A stretch of 45,885 nt of DNA from Streptomyces sp. RP5T (GCF_003933965.1 NZ_RSAJ01000008.1:1-45885), one strand, 5' to 3'; positions 1-8,396 are shown, numbered from the stretch's first letter. A program made the numbers and translations. The notes: generated by a model not told the origin, from the letters alone.

Positions 1-53
1 AAGTCACCGCACGGGACATCGCACCCGAGCCGGGCCCCGGCGTCCTCGCCCAC

Positions 54-94
54 CTCAGCCGGCCAGAGGCTGAGGCCGGGCAATAGCCTCAGCC
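54..94 (-). terminator. Nested inverted repeats, probable terminator
   Basis: Two alternative hairpins share one arm. Bases 54-60 (CTCAGCC) pair with 68-74 (GGCTGAG), and 68-76 (GGCTGAGGC) pair perfectly with 86-94 (GCCTCAGCC) around a 9-nt loop. They lie just past the end of the leftward adenylyltransferase relic, so they may have been its terminator. No U-tract is visible, which is normal for Streptomyces. Confidence 0.45.
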
Positions 95-758
95 GTCGGC
101 GAGCCGGCCGTCGGGCTGGGCGTACGGACCGTCGCGGTGGTTCTGCCAGCCGTCCAGCTGAGCAGGATGCCCAGTGCCTCGGCGGATTCGGGCTGGGGAC
201 GGCGGCCGGTCAGCAGCCGGACGTTGCGGGCATCGCTGTCCAGGTCGTCGAGCAGTCCGGGGATACCTGCCACGCTCGCCCGGACCAGGTCGGCCTGTGG
301 AACCGGGTCGAGGACCTGCGCCGGGCGCGGGCCGGTGAGGGGGTGGTCGCCGGCCCGCGCCATGGTGATCAGCAGGGCCAGATCGGCCATCGGCTCCGGC
401 TGGGGGACCTGGCCGGTCTCGTACTCTACGCACAGCCACTCTCCGTAGAGGAAGTCGCAGGTCGGTGGATACCGCCACGGCCTGACCTCGGACTGGACAA
501 CCACGGTGAGCTCGACCGGGCGAACCTCGTTTCGGGATCCGGAGATCCGCAGCAGTCCACCGGAAAGTGTCCGTCGCTCCTGCTCATTCATTCCTCGCCG
601 GGAGACAACCAGCACGTCCACGTCACTGGCCGGCCTGAGTCCACCGAGCACCCGGAGGAGCCGTGAAGGTATGTGCCGACGACCTCTTGGCGGAGCACAC
701 CGCGGACCAGCCCCACGGTCTCCTGAACCTGATTCACTGCACCAGCGTCTCCTCTCAT
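89..758 (-). pseudogene. AadA-like aminoglycoside nucleotidyltransferase, frameshifted
   Basis: The leftward reading matches the actinobacterial AadA/ANT(3'')-like adenylyltransferase family, which adenylylates streptomycin/spectinomycin-type aminoglycosides. From ATG 758 one frame gives an N-terminus with VVGTYLHGS. The continuation VLGGLRPASDVDVLVVSR, containing the catalytic GS-x-D-x-D region, lies in another frame. Five bases instead of three separate the HGS codons from the VLGG codons, near 650-657. The middle (RPVELTVVV, PWRYPPTCDFLYGEW, LALLITMARAG, PLTGPRPAQVLDPVP, DARNV) is well conserved. Beyond about 220 the usual C-terminal helices are not recognisable, and the frame ending at 89 (DGPYAQPDGRLADG) looks as likely as the one ending at 55. 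It is inferred to be non-functional; a sequencing error at the homopolymer-poor junction is the alternative. Confidence 0.65.
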
Positions 759-1044
759 CCCGCCGACTGCACCGCATTGACTGACTACGGCTGGTCAGGG
801 AGAGAGGCAGCCCCGCCGGCCTACAGCAGCGGGCAACATTCTCCCGGCGCACGATGCGGTAGGCCCTCGCGATTCCCTGCAGGTTCTTCCTCCAGGGTGC
901 GGGTGCCGGACAGGCGCGGGCAGAGTGCGGTCGATGATGGTCAGTCCGGCAGCGCAAGACGCCACGCGCGCACCGCCTGCTGGAAGCGCGGGAGCGCCAG
1001 CAGGCGGTACCTCGCTCAACACCGGGACGACCATCGGTGTGCGT
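759..1044. other. Stretch without a recognisable gene
   Basis: About 290 bp lie between the adenylyltransferase relic and the Ku relic. Open frames exist on both strands because of high GC, but none has a family motif, a convincing ribosome-binding site or a plausible length. Nothing further is seen here. Confidence 0.4.
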
Positions 1045-1650
1045 TCAGGCGCTGCGTGGCCGGCGTGCGGCCGTCTTCTTCGTGGTCTTCTTCGCAGCCG
1101 TCTTCTTGGCTGGCTGCTTCTTCGCGGTCCTCCTCTTCGGCATCTCATGGACGTCGGCGTCCTCACCGCGGGAGGAGGCCTTGGCCTACTGGACGGACTC
1201 ATTGAGGGCGGCCATGAGATCGAGAACCTTGCCCGGCTGCTCGGGCTCCGGGACATCGGGAAGCGGTTTGTCCTCCCGCTTCGACTCGATGATCTTCGCG
1301 AGGGCGTCAGTGTAGGTGTCGGCGAACTCAGGGCCCTCGCGGTCGTCCCGGCTCATGCGGCCGACGAGAGCGAGCGCCCCGTCGAGTTCCTCCTGCGAGA
1401 GCGTCTCGTTGGGCGGGTCGACGGCGGCCGGGTCGCGGACTTCGTCCGGCCAGCGCATCGCGTGCAGCACGATCGCGTCTTCGCGCAGCCGCAGCAGGTC
1501 CAGGCGTTCCCGCCCTGACCAGGCGTATTTGGCGATCCCGACCTTCGATGACCTGGCCAGGGCCTGGCGCAGCAGCGTGTACGGCCTCGCGGCCACCTGC
1601 CCGTCCGGCACCAGGTAGTAGCCCTCGGCAATGCGGATCGGGTCGATTGA
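1045..1650 (-). pseudogene. Ku protein, C-terminal relic with in-frame amber stop
   Basis: Bacterial Ku binds DNA ends and recruits LigD in non-homologous end joining. The leftward frame begins abruptly at SIDPIR and runs through EGYYLVPDGQVAA, YTLLRQALARSSKVGIAKYA, DAIVLHAMRWPDEVRDP and EGPEFADTYTDALAKII to DLMAALNESVQ, the C-terminal half of the Ku core. A TAG at 1188-1186 then interrupts it. The same frame continues without further stops as AKASSRGEDADVHEMPK and a Lys/Ala tail (KKTAAKKTTKKTAA) to TGA at 1047-1045, so the amber codon sits inside an otherwise intact gene end. The N-terminal half of the beta-barrel is absent, so the product cannot be a working Ku ring. A second Ku relic lies at 28.7 kb. 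Confidence 0.8.
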
Positions 1651-1831
1651 TGGACCACCGCATCGGCAACAGCAAGGACGAGTGCTTCGTGGGCTCGTGG
1701 GCGAGGGCATCGACATCGACGACCAGGCCCACACCGGGATACTGCCTGAAGCCCGCGGACCAGATGTCCACCATCGACTCCTATGACCGAGATCGCAGTT
1801 GGTCGATCGTCCAAGACGCCGGTTAGCATGG

Positions 1832-1846
1832 AGTGAGCACTTCACT
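1832..1846 (+). promoter_or_regulatory. Candidate TetR operator palindrome
   Basis: AGTGA (1832-1836) and TCACT (1842-1846) form an inverted repeat with a 5-nt spacer, ending 21 bp before the TetR start codon. This is where a TetR protein usually autoregulates. It is inferred from position and symmetry only; no second copy was noticed near the neighbouring catabolic operons. Confidence 0.35.
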
Positions 1847-1867
1847 TTTGATGAAACGGTGGACCGA

Positions 1868-2467
1868 ATGTCTCGCATGGCAGCGAAGGATCGACGGGAA
1901 GAACTCATCGCCGCGGCGTTCCGCGTCATGGTCCGCGACGGAGTCGTCAAGACCACGACACGCGCTGTCGTCAACGAGGCGAAGATGCCGCTGGGCGTTT
2001 TCCACTACTGCTTCAACTCACGTGAGGAACTCCTCCAGGAAGTCATCACCCGTATCACGGACAGCGGCGTGGCCAAGGCCCGGAACGTCTTCGAGGGAGA
2101 GGGCGACCTCGGCGCACGCATCGCCAGGAGCCTCTTCGCCTTCTGGGAGGGGGTCGAGCTCAGCCCGGGAGAGCATCAGGTGGGGTACGAGCTCGCCCAT
2201 TACGCGTTGCGCCAGGAGGGCTTTGAGGATCTGGCCCGCAGGCAGTACGAGCACTACCTGGAAGTCCATGAGCAGCTCCTCGCTGAAGCTGCCGAGAGCG
2301 CGGGCATCAAGTGGACGGTGCCCCTTCCTGTTCTGGCCCGCTACCTCAACGCGGTTCTGGACGGTGTCACGCTGTGCTGGCTGGCCGACCGTAACAGCGA
2401 GAACACCCGTGAGGTGCTCCGTCTGACCGGCGAGCACCTCGTGAGCCTCGCCGCCAAGGAGGCGTGA
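1868..2467 (+). CDS. TetR/AcrR family transcriptional regulator
   Basis: A 199-aa repressor-type protein. Residues 5-50 form the TetR helix-turn-helix: RREELIAAAFRVMVRDGV, then TTTRAVVNEA, then PLGVFHYCFNSREELL, with the F-H-Y recognition-helix signature. The rest is the all-helical ligand-binding/dimer domain. ATG 1868 (MSRMAAKDRR) is preferred; ATG 1877 is an alternative, and the open frame upstream to 1799 has no HTH-family residues. A palindrome just upstream suggests autoregulation. It converges on the aldolase gene and is separated from it by a strong bidirectional terminator. It may control the adjacent P450 catabolic block, but this is inferred from proximity alone. Confidence 0.85.
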   Translation: MSRMAAKDRREELIAAAFRVMVRDGVVKTTTRAVVNEAKMPLGVFHYCFNSREELLQEVITRITDSGVAKARNVFEGEGDLGARIARSLFAFWEGVELSPGEHQVGYELAHYALRQEGFEDLARRQYEHYLEVHEQLLAEAAESAGIKWTVPLPVLARYLNAVLDGVTLCWLADRNSENTREVLRLTGEHLVSLAAKEA

Positions 2468-2542
2468 GGTGAGTCGCCGGTGAGCGCACGCTCATAGACG
2501 CTGGCCGCCTCCTCATCGGATGGCGGCCGCAACAGCAACAGG

Positions 2543-2588
2543 AAGTCGGGTGGGTGCGGCGGCCGTGGCCGCCGCACCCACCCGACTT
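2543..2588. terminator. Bidirectional terminator, 22-bp perfect stem
   Basis: Bases 2543-2564 pair without mismatch with 2567-2588 around a 2-nt gap (the real loop will be larger). It lies between the convergent TetR and class II aldolase genes and is positioned to stop both transcripts. Confidence 0.85.
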
Positions 2589-2613
2589 GGCTTCCCGGGA
2601 TCAGCGCGTCATG

Positions 2614-3420
2614 TCAGTCGAACAGGTCGGGCTGTTCCGCGGTGATCTGGTCCCATAGGGGGCGGAACTGGAACCAGCCCGGGAGGGGGCCGGAGATCTG
2701 GTTCCTCACCATCCGTGCCGTCTCCGGATCGATGAGCTTCGGTTCACCCGCGGCCATGGCCAGCAGCTGCGCCTGGCAGGAGCGTTCCATGGTGATGAAG
2801 TACCAGGCCGCCTCGGCGACGGAGGCCCCGACCGTGAGCAGTCCGTGGTTTTGCAGGATGACCGCCTTGGCTTCGCCCAGGGCCACACCGATCTTCCGGC
2901 CTTCCTCCGTGTCGTTGACGACCCCGCGGTAGTCGGAGTAGATGCCGTGGTCCTCGTAGAAGGCACAGGCGTCCTGGGTGATCGGGTCCAGCGGGACGCC
3001 GAGGCTGGAGAAGGCTTTGCCGTGCACGGAGTGGGTGTGCGCGGCCGCGACCACTTCGGGCCTGGCCCGGTGCACCTCGGAGTGGATACAGAAGGCGGCG
3101 TTGTTGACCGGGCGCTTGCCCTGAAGGAGCTTGCCGTCATGGTCGACGAGGATCAGGTCGGAGACGCGGATCTGGCTGAACGACATCCCGAAGGGGTTGA
3201 CCCAGAAGGCCGACGGGTTCTCCGGATCGCGGGCCGTGATGTGTCCGGCCACACCCTCGGAGAAACCGAAGCGGGCGAACAGGCGGAAGGCGGCCGCGAG
3301 TTCCTGCTTGCGGACCTGACGCTCCTCCTCGGTGCTCAGGTTCTGCTGGGGCAGCGGCAGGGTGACGCCCTCGGGCATGGCGCCGACGGACATGTGCGGG
3401 GCGGCGGCTGTCGTGGTCAT
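2614..3420 (-). CDS. Class II aldolase/adducin family protein
   Basis: A 268-aa cytoplasmic protein of the class II (zinc) aldolase/adducin fold, whose members split or epimerise sugar phosphates or act as decarboxylases on hydroxy-acids. Visible hallmarks are GHITARDPENP near residue 60, HSEVHRARPEV, the zinc-ligand motif AAHTHSVHG near 125, and the third-histidine motif ILQNHGLLTVG near 190. The N-terminus (about 30 aa of Ala/Thr/Pro) is variable. It is the second gene of the leftward unit, 40 bp after the aldehyde dehydrogenase, so co-transcription is likely. Inferred role: retro-aldol cleavage or decarboxylation of an oxidised product of the neighbouring P450 pathway. The exact substrate cannot be read from sequence. 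Confidence 0.85.
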   Translation of the reverse strand: MTTTAAAPHMSVGAMPEGVTLPLPQQNLSTEEERQVRKQELAAAFRLFARFGFSEGVAGHITARDPENPSAFWVNPFGMSFSQIRVSDLILVDHDGKLLQGKRPVNNAAFCIHSEVHRARPEVVAAAHTHSVHGKAFSSLGVPLDPITQDACAFYEDHGIYSDYRGVVNDTEEGRKIGVALGEAKAVILQNHGLLTVGASVAEAAWYFITMERSCQAQLLAMAAGEPKLIDPETARMVRNQISGPLPGWFQFRPLWDQITAEQPDLFD

Positions 3421-3460
3421 CGGAATCTGGCCTTTCGTGATCTGGTGGGCGATGGCGCGG

Positions 3461-5002
3461 TCACTTGCTCCGGGGGCGCAGGCGGTTGCCGTACATGAGG
3501 TCCACCAGGCGCAGGATGGACCGGTAGGCCGAGGGGTCGAACGGGATCATGTGAAGGTCGCGGCGGGTCGGGAAGCGGTTCACGCTGACGGCCTGGAGCC
3601 TGGTGTACTTGCGGATGCCTTCGGCGCCGTGCCGTACGCCGAGGCCCGACTCCTTCCAGCCGCCCATGGGCAGGCCGAAGGCCATGTAGTTGGTCTGGGC
3701 GTCGTTGATGGTGACGCAGCCTGCCTCGAGACGCTCCGCGAGGTGTCGGGCACGCTTCATGTTCGAGCTGATGATGGAGGCCTGCAGGCCGTAGGTGCTG
3801 TCGTTGACGAGCCGGACGGCCTCCTCGGCGCTTGCGACCTTCATCACCGGCAGCGTGGGTCCGAAGGTCTCCTCACGCATGCATTTCATGGTGTGGTCGA
3901 CATCGACGAGCAGCGTCGGTTCGAAGAACCGGCCAGGGCCGGGGGCGGCGTGGCCCCCCACGAGGACGCGCGCTCCTCGGCGCACGGCGTCCTTGACGTG
4001 GTCCGCGACGATCGCCATCTGCGGCGGGAAGGTCATGGCGCCCACATCGGTGCTGCCCAGCCCTGCCGGCCTGCCGGAGGTGACCTCCTCGAACCGCTGG
4101 CGCAGCCTGTCGACGAACGCGTCGTACACCGGCTCCTCGACGTAGACGCGCTCCACCGAGGTGCACATCTGGCCCCCGTTGCACAGAGCACCGTGCAGGG
4201 TGACGTTCACCGCCCGCTCCAGCGAGGCATCGGCCAGCACGATCAGAGCGTCCTTGCCGCCCAGTTCCAGTGAGCACGGGACGAGCCGCTCACCCGCCCG
4301 CGCGGCGACGGTCTGGCCGGTCTTCGTGGATCCGGTGAACATCACGAAGTCGGCGGCGTCGACCAGGGCCTGGCCGGTGGCGCCGGCGCCGGTCACAACC
4401 TGGAAGACGTCCTTGGGCCAGCCGCACTCACGGGTCATCTTCTCCATGAGCAGCGCGGTCAGCGGTGTGTACTCCGAGGGTTTGAGGACGACGGCGTTGC
4501 CGGCGGCCAGGGCGGGGATGGCGTCACCGAAGGAGTTGATCAACGGGTTGTTCCAGGGGCCGATGACTCCGACGACACCGAGTGGCACCCGGCGGGTGTA
4601 CATGCTGCGGCCGAGTACGAATGGCGAGAGCGAGCGGATCTTCGTGTCGGCGAGGTAGTGCCGTGCGCGCTTGGCCCAGTGGGCGAAGGCGCTGACGCAG
4701 TAGACGATCTCGACGATCGCGTCCTCTTCGGTCTTGCCGTTCTCCGCGACGATGGAGTCGATGATCTCCTGCCTGTGAGTCAGCAGCCACCGACGACCGC
4801 GCGTGAAGAATTCCGCACGGCTTCGGGCGCTCAGTTCAGCCCAGCCCGGCTGTGCCTGCCGGGCTCGTGCGACCGCTTGCGCCACCTCCTGCGCCGACGC
4901 GTCTGCGACGTGGCCGACCACTGCTCCGGTGGCCGGGTTGTCCACTGCGATGGGTGCGTCCGCCCGGGCGCCGTCGGACGTGAGCGATCGAGTCTGAGCC
5001 AC
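3461..5002 (-). CDS. Aldehyde dehydrogenase, NAD(P)-dependent
   Basis: A 513-aa ALDH superfamily enzyme that oxidises an aldehyde to the acid. Motifs are GPWNNPLINSF (149-159), cofactor loop FTGSTKTG (222-229), catalytic-base Glu246 in LELGGKD, nucleophile Cys280 in GGQMCTS, and ETFGPTLPV further on. GTG 5002 is chosen because GGCAGGAG lies 7 nt upstream; the open frame extends 18 codons further, but those residues overlap the promoter. It is the first gene of the leftward unit with the class II aldolase, divergent from the SMP-30 operon. It probably handles the aldehyde made from a P450- or SDR-generated alcohol (inference). Confidence 0.92.
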   Translation of the reverse strand: MAQTRSLTSDGARADAPIAVDNPATGAVVGHVADASAQEVAQAVARARQAQPGWAELSARSRAEFFTRGRRWLLTHRQEIIDSIVAENGKTEEDAIVEIVYCVSAFAHWAKRARHYLADTKIRSLSPFVLGRSMYTRRVPLGVVGVIGPWNNPLINSFGDAIPALAAGNAVVLKPSEYTPLTALLMEKMTRECGWPKDVFQVVTGAGATGQALVDAADFVMFTGSTKTGQTVAARAGERLVPCSLELGGKDALIVLADASLERAVNVTLHGALCNGGQMCTSVERVYVEEPVYDAFVDRLRQRFEEVTSGRPAGLGSTDVGAMTFPPQMAIVADHVKDAVRRGARVLVGGHAAPGPGRFFEPTLLVDVDHTMKCMREETFGPTLPVMKVASAEEAVRLVNDSTYGLQASIISSNMKRARHLAERLEAGCVTINDAQTNYMAFGLPMGGWKESGLGVRHGAEGIRKYTRLQAVSVNRFPTRRDLHMIPFDPSAYRSILRLVDLMYGNRLRPRSK

Positions 5003-5040
5003 GGAAAAACTCCTGCCGGAACGTTGACTTCGGTTTGCCC

Positions 5041-5069
5041 AGAATGAGACGGTCACCCGTGCAAGTCAA
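5041..5069 (-). promoter_or_regulatory. Candidate promoter of the aldehyde dehydrogenase operon
   Basis: Reading leftward, TTGACT (5069-5064) is followed after 17 bp by CATTCT (5046-5041), a fair sigma-70/HrdB match. Transcription would start near 5034, giving a leader of about 32 nt. An 11-bp palindrome, ACCAACTTGGT (5086-5096), lies just upstream in the shared divergent region and could be an operator for both directions. Confidence 0.4.
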
Positions 5070-5145
5070 GCGTCTTGTACAGATGACCAACTTGGTTTGC
5101 GGCAGAGGCACCACGTCCAAGGCCCGTCACCAAGGAGCGGCTGGA

Positions 5146-6117
5146 ATGAAACGGACGACATCGGTCGCGTTGAGCGGCTTCGGCGTTCCCGAGTCACTGC
5201 GGTGGCATCAGGGAGCCCTGTGGTTCTCCGACCTGGCGCACGGCACGGTGCACCGCTGGGACGGCACGGGAGAGGCCGAGACGGTACTCAAGGTTCCCGG
5301 CCGGGCCGGCGGGCTCGGCTGGCTTCCGGACGGGCGCATGCTCGTCGCCTCCATGGACGGAGGTGTGGTGTACCGGCTGGAAACAGACGGCGAGCTCGTC
5401 GAGCACGCGGATCTGCGGCACCTTGTCGGCGGCCCGGTCAACGACATGCTCGTCGATCCGCACGGGCGTGCGTACGTGGGCAACTTCGGCTTTGACTACC
5501 ACGCGTTCGCCCGCGAGCACGCCAACGCCATGCTCTACGCGCCGCCAGGCCCGACGAAGGCGCCGATCGCATGCCTTGCCCCGGACGGGACCCTGCTCGG
5601 GGTGACCGAGCCGGTGCTCTTCCCCAACGGATGCGTCCTGACGGCCGACGGTGCCACCATGGTGGCGGCCGAAACCCTGGCCATGCGGCTCACCGCCTTC
5701 CCCGTGCTCCCCGACGGCACGCTCGGCAAGCCGCGCCCCTGGGCCCCGCTGATCTCCCCGTTCCTGTGGCATGCGGTGAACCATCCGGGGCTTCTCGGCC
5801 GGATCACCCGCAGGATCTCGGCACTTCTGGACCACCCGGCCATCGCCAAGCGCTCCACCTCGCCGATCGCCCCCGACGGCATCGCCTGGCACAGCGACGG
5901 CGAGACGATGTGGATCGCGAACGCACTGCGCGGCGAATGCGTGCGCGTGGCCGAGGGCGGCCGCGTCCTCGACCGAGTGGCGACGAGCCAGAACACCCTG
6001 AGCTGCCTGGTCGCAGGTCAGGACGGGCGCACCTTGTTCGCCGCGACCGTGCCGACCGACGATCCCGTCCGCGCCGCACAGCTGAACGGTGGCCGCATCG
6101 AGATGCTCCGACTGTGA
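5146..6117 (+). CDS. SMP-30/gluconolactonase family protein
   Basis: A 323-aa six-bladed beta-propeller of the SMP-30/gluconolactonase/LRE family, metal-dependent lactone hydrolases. Repeated blade segments are visible: PESLRWHQGALWFSD near residue 15 (with the metal-ligand Glu), GWLPDGRMLVASM, GPVNDMLVDPHGRAYVGNF near 100, FPNGCVLTADGATM, and APDGIAWHSDGETMWIANA near 245, where the Asp-Gly and Asn side chains fit the family metal site. ATG 5146 has AAGGAG 6-8 nt upstream. It is the first gene of the long rightward operon ending with the ferredoxin at 14.0 kb. Inferred role: opening a lactone intermediate. Confidence 0.88.
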   Translation: MKRTTSVALSGFGVPESLRWHQGALWFSDLAHGTVHRWDGTGEAETVLKVPGRAGGLGWLPDGRMLVASMDGGVVYRLETDGELVEHADLRHLVGGPVNDMLVDPHGRAYVGNFGFDYHAFAREHANAMLYAPPGPTKAPIACLAPDGTLLGVTEPVLFPNGCVLTADGATMVAAETLAMRLTAFPVLPDGTLGKPRPWAPLISPFLWHAVNHPGLLGRITRRISALLDHPAIAKRSTSPIAPDGIAWHSDGETMWIANALRGECVRVAEGGRVLDRVATSQNTLSCLVAGQDGRTLFAATVPTDDPVRAAQLNGGRIEMLRL

Positions 6118-6152
6118 GTCCCCAGGTAACAGCTGTGAATCCCCAGGTAACA
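6112..6152 (+). repeat. Two 20-bp direct repeats at the SMP-30/SDR junction
   Basis: CTGTGAGTCCCCAGGTAACA (6112-6131) recurs with one change at 6133-6152, a period of 21 bp, or two helical turns. The first copy contains the SMP-30 stop codon. The spacing puts both copies on one DNA face, which would suit a regulator or an RNA-processing site before the SDR gene. Confidence 0.7.
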
Positions 6153-6214
6153 ACCGAAGACAATCTCGTATCGGACAGTTGACCTGGACATACGACCAGG
6201 AGACTCTGTCGGCC

Positions 6215-7081
6215 ATGAGCGAAGTGTCTGAAAACAGCCGGGTCCTTCTCGTCACCGGCGCTGCCTCCGGCATCGGGGCCTCGATCGCGCAGTCGGCGGT
6301 CGCACGCGGTCACCGCGTGATGCTGTCCGATGTCGACGAGCAGGCCGTACAGGCCAGGGCGCTCAGTCTGGGCAACCGGGCCGCAAGCTGTGTCCTGGAC
6401 ATCCGAGATCCGGCGGCGTGGGTCAAGGCCTTCGAAGCGACGGAGGCCGCGTTCGGAGCCGTCGACGTGCTGGTCAACAACGCCGGCATCACCCACACCG
6501 GCCACGCAAGTGCCCTCGGCCCCCAACAGCACCGCGACATCCTGGAGGTCAACCTGCTCGGCGCCATCACCGGCACCTGCACGGCGATCGAGCGGATGAC
6601 CGCGCAGGGCCGCGGCCACATCATCACCGTCTGCAGCATGACGTCGTTCCTCCCGCTGCCCGGATATGCGACGTACTGCGGCTCGAAGCACGGGCTGCGG
6701 GCGTTTCACCACAGCGTGGCCCTGGAAGAACGCGACGGGCCACTGGACTTCACGATCATTCATCCTCCGTCCACACGCACGGACATGCTGGAGCAGGAAC
6801 TGGCCGACCCCGCTTGCGCCATCTCCTTCGCCGAGAAGTCCTACGCACCGGAGGAGATCGCCAAGACCGTTGTCGACGCGATCGTCTCCAAGCCGGTCGA
6901 GGTGGTGTTCCCTCCCGTGGGCGGCCGTGTCCAGCGGATCGCCGGCGTCTTCCCCCGCCTGATGCGGTGGGTGATCCCGCTCGCCGAGGCCAAGGGCAGG
7001 CGGCACCGGGAACGGCTCATGACTCCCAAGGGCCGCCACCAGTCCGATGCGGCGCGGCCTTCGGACCGCTCGACCGTCTGA
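6215..7081 (+). CDS. Short-chain dehydrogenase/reductase (SDR)
   Basis: A 288-aa classical SDR. The cofactor motif TGAASGIG is at residues 14-21, followed by VLVNNAGI near 85 and the catalytic Ser in CSMTS with Tyr and Lys in YCGSK near 155. After the substrate loop (HPPSTRTDM) there is an unusually long basic tail rich in Arg, His and Lys. ATG 6215 is chosen from AGGAG at 6199-6203 (slightly long spacing) and because the Rossmann beta-1 strand follows directly. It is the second gene of the operon, 97 bp after SMP-30; that gap holds the direct repeats. Role: reversible alcohol/ketone oxidation, substrate unknown. Confidence 0.88.
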   Translation: MSEVSENSRVLLVTGAASGIGASIAQSAVARGHRVMLSDVDEQAVQARALSLGNRAASCVLDIRDPAAWVKAFEATEAAFGAVDVLVNNAGITHTGHASALGPQQHRDILEVNLLGAITGTCTAIERMTAQGRGHIITVCSMTSFLPLPGYATYCGSKHGLRAFHHSVALEERDGPLDFTIIHPPSTRTDMLEQELADPACAISFAEKSYAPEEIAKTVVDAIVSKPVEVVFPPVGGRVQRIAGVFPRLMRWVIPLAEAKGRRHRERLMTPKGRHQSDAARPSDRSTV

Positions 7082-7142
7082 CGCGGTTCCCGGCCGCCGC
7101 TTACCGGGCCGGTCCACTGAACTATCGAGAAAGGGTGCGGAT

Positions 7143-8396
7143 GTGAGCGCACATGTGGCGTCCTGGCCGGACGTGAAATCGGCCGCGTCCGCCATGGCCG
7201 GTTTCAGCGAGTTCCGGATGGCCCAACTGGAGCGGGCCACCCAGCACTTGGATCCGCCGTTCGCCGTGGTGGACCTCGATGCCTTCGACGCCAACGCCGA
7301 CGATCTGGTGCACCGCGCGGGCGGTCGCGCCACGATCCGCCTGGCCAGCAAGTCGGTCCGCAGCCGCGACCTGATCCAGCGCGTCCTGCAGCGCCAGGGC
7401 TACCGGGGCATTCTCGCCTTCACCCTGCCCGAAGCCCTGTGGCTGGCCGATGACCACGAGGACGTGGTCATCGGCTACCCGACCGCGGACCGCACCGCGT
7501 TGCAGCAGCTCGCCAAGGACGAGCGGGCGGCCTCACGCATCACCCTCATGATCGACTCCGTCGGACAGCTGGACTTCATCGACGAGGCCGTCGGTGCCGC
7601 CCGCACCCCTCTGCGGCTGTGCATCGATCTGGACGCCTCCCTGGAACTGGCCGGCGGACGCATCCACCTGGGCCCGTACCGCTCCCCCGTGCACACCCCG
7701 CACCAGGCGTCCGCGCTCGCCCGGGCGATCCAGAGCCGTCAGGGGTTCCACCTGGCCGGGGTCATGTCCTACGAAGGACAGATCGCCGGCATGGGCGACA
7801 ACCAGCCCGGATCCCCTCTCAAACGCGCCGCACTCCGCGCCATGCAGCGTCTGTCGGCACGTGAACTGGCCGACCGGCGCGCCGCCGCGATCGCCGCGGT
7901 CGAGACCGTCGCACCTCTGGAGTTCGTCAACGGCGGCGGGACCGGCTCCGTGGAGCAGACCTCGGCCGAGCACGTCATCACCGAGATCGGCGCGGGTTCG
8001 GGCCTGTACGGACCGGGACTGTTCGACTTCTACCGGCGCTTCCGTCCCCGGCCCGCCGCCTACTTCGTCATGCCGGTCGTACGCCGTCCCACGGACAAGA
8101 TCGCCACCGTACTCGGGGGCGGCTGGGTCGCCTCCGGCCCGCCCGGCCGCGACCGTCTGCCCACTCTCAGCTGGCCCCGGGGCCTGCGGATGAACCCGCT
8201 GGAAGGAGCGGGAGAAGTGCAGACACCCGTGCTCGGTCCTGCAGCGCACGGACTGCGCCTCGGCGACCACGTGTGGTTCCGGCACGCCAAAGCCGGCGAA
8301 CTGTGCGAGCGGGTGAACACCCTCCACCTGGTGTCCGGCAGCGAAATCGTCGGCCAGGCCCCCACCTATCGGGGTGAAGGACACGCCTTCCTCTGA
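7143..8396 (+). CDS. Type III PLP enzyme, D-threonine aldolase/alanine racemase-like
   Basis: A 417-aa protein commonly annotated as amino acid deaminase/aldolase. The N-terminal barrel carries PPFAVVDLDAFDANA (38-52) and IRLASKSVRSRDL, where Lys70 is the likely PLP Schiff-base residue. Then come LRLCIDLDASLELAG, GVMSYEGQIAG and the phosphate-binding-type segment FVNGGGTGSVEQT near 260. The C-terminal domain contains GDHVWFRHAKAGELCERVN, resembling the metal-site region of D-threonine aldolases. GTG 7143 is chosen for GAAAGGG 7 nt upstream; the frame is open to 7047 without homology. Inferred role: cleavage or racemisation of a beta-hydroxy-amino acid or related amine. Its pairing with a lactone-oxidase-type FAD enzyme two genes on is notable. 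Confidence 0.8.
   Translation: MSAHVASWPDVKSAASAMAGFSEFRMAQLERATQHLDPPFAVVDLDAFDANADDLVHRAGGRATIRLASKSVRSRDLIQRVLQRQGYRGILAFTLPEALWLADDHEDVVIGYPTADRTALQQLAKDERAASRITLMIDSVGQLDFIDEAVGAARTPLRLCIDLDASLELAGGRIHLGPYRSPVHTPHQASALARAIQSRQGFHLAGVMSYEGQIAGMGDNQPGSPLKRAALRAMQRLSARELADRRAAAIAAVETVAPLEFVNGGGTGSVEQTSAEHVITEIGAGSGLYGPGLFDFYRRFRPRPAAYFVMPVVRRPTDKIATVLGGGWVASGPPGRDRLPTLSWPRGLRMNPLEGAGEVQTPVLGPAAHGLRLGDHVWFRHAKAGELCERVNTLHLVSGSEIVGQAPTYRGEGHAFL

Noticed and set aside
1660..1830. Leftward frame MVDIWSAGFRQYPGVGLVVD upstream of the Ku relic
   Set aside because: It looks protein-like for about 40 residues but no family is recognised, and it ends in the Ku frame region; too weak to call.
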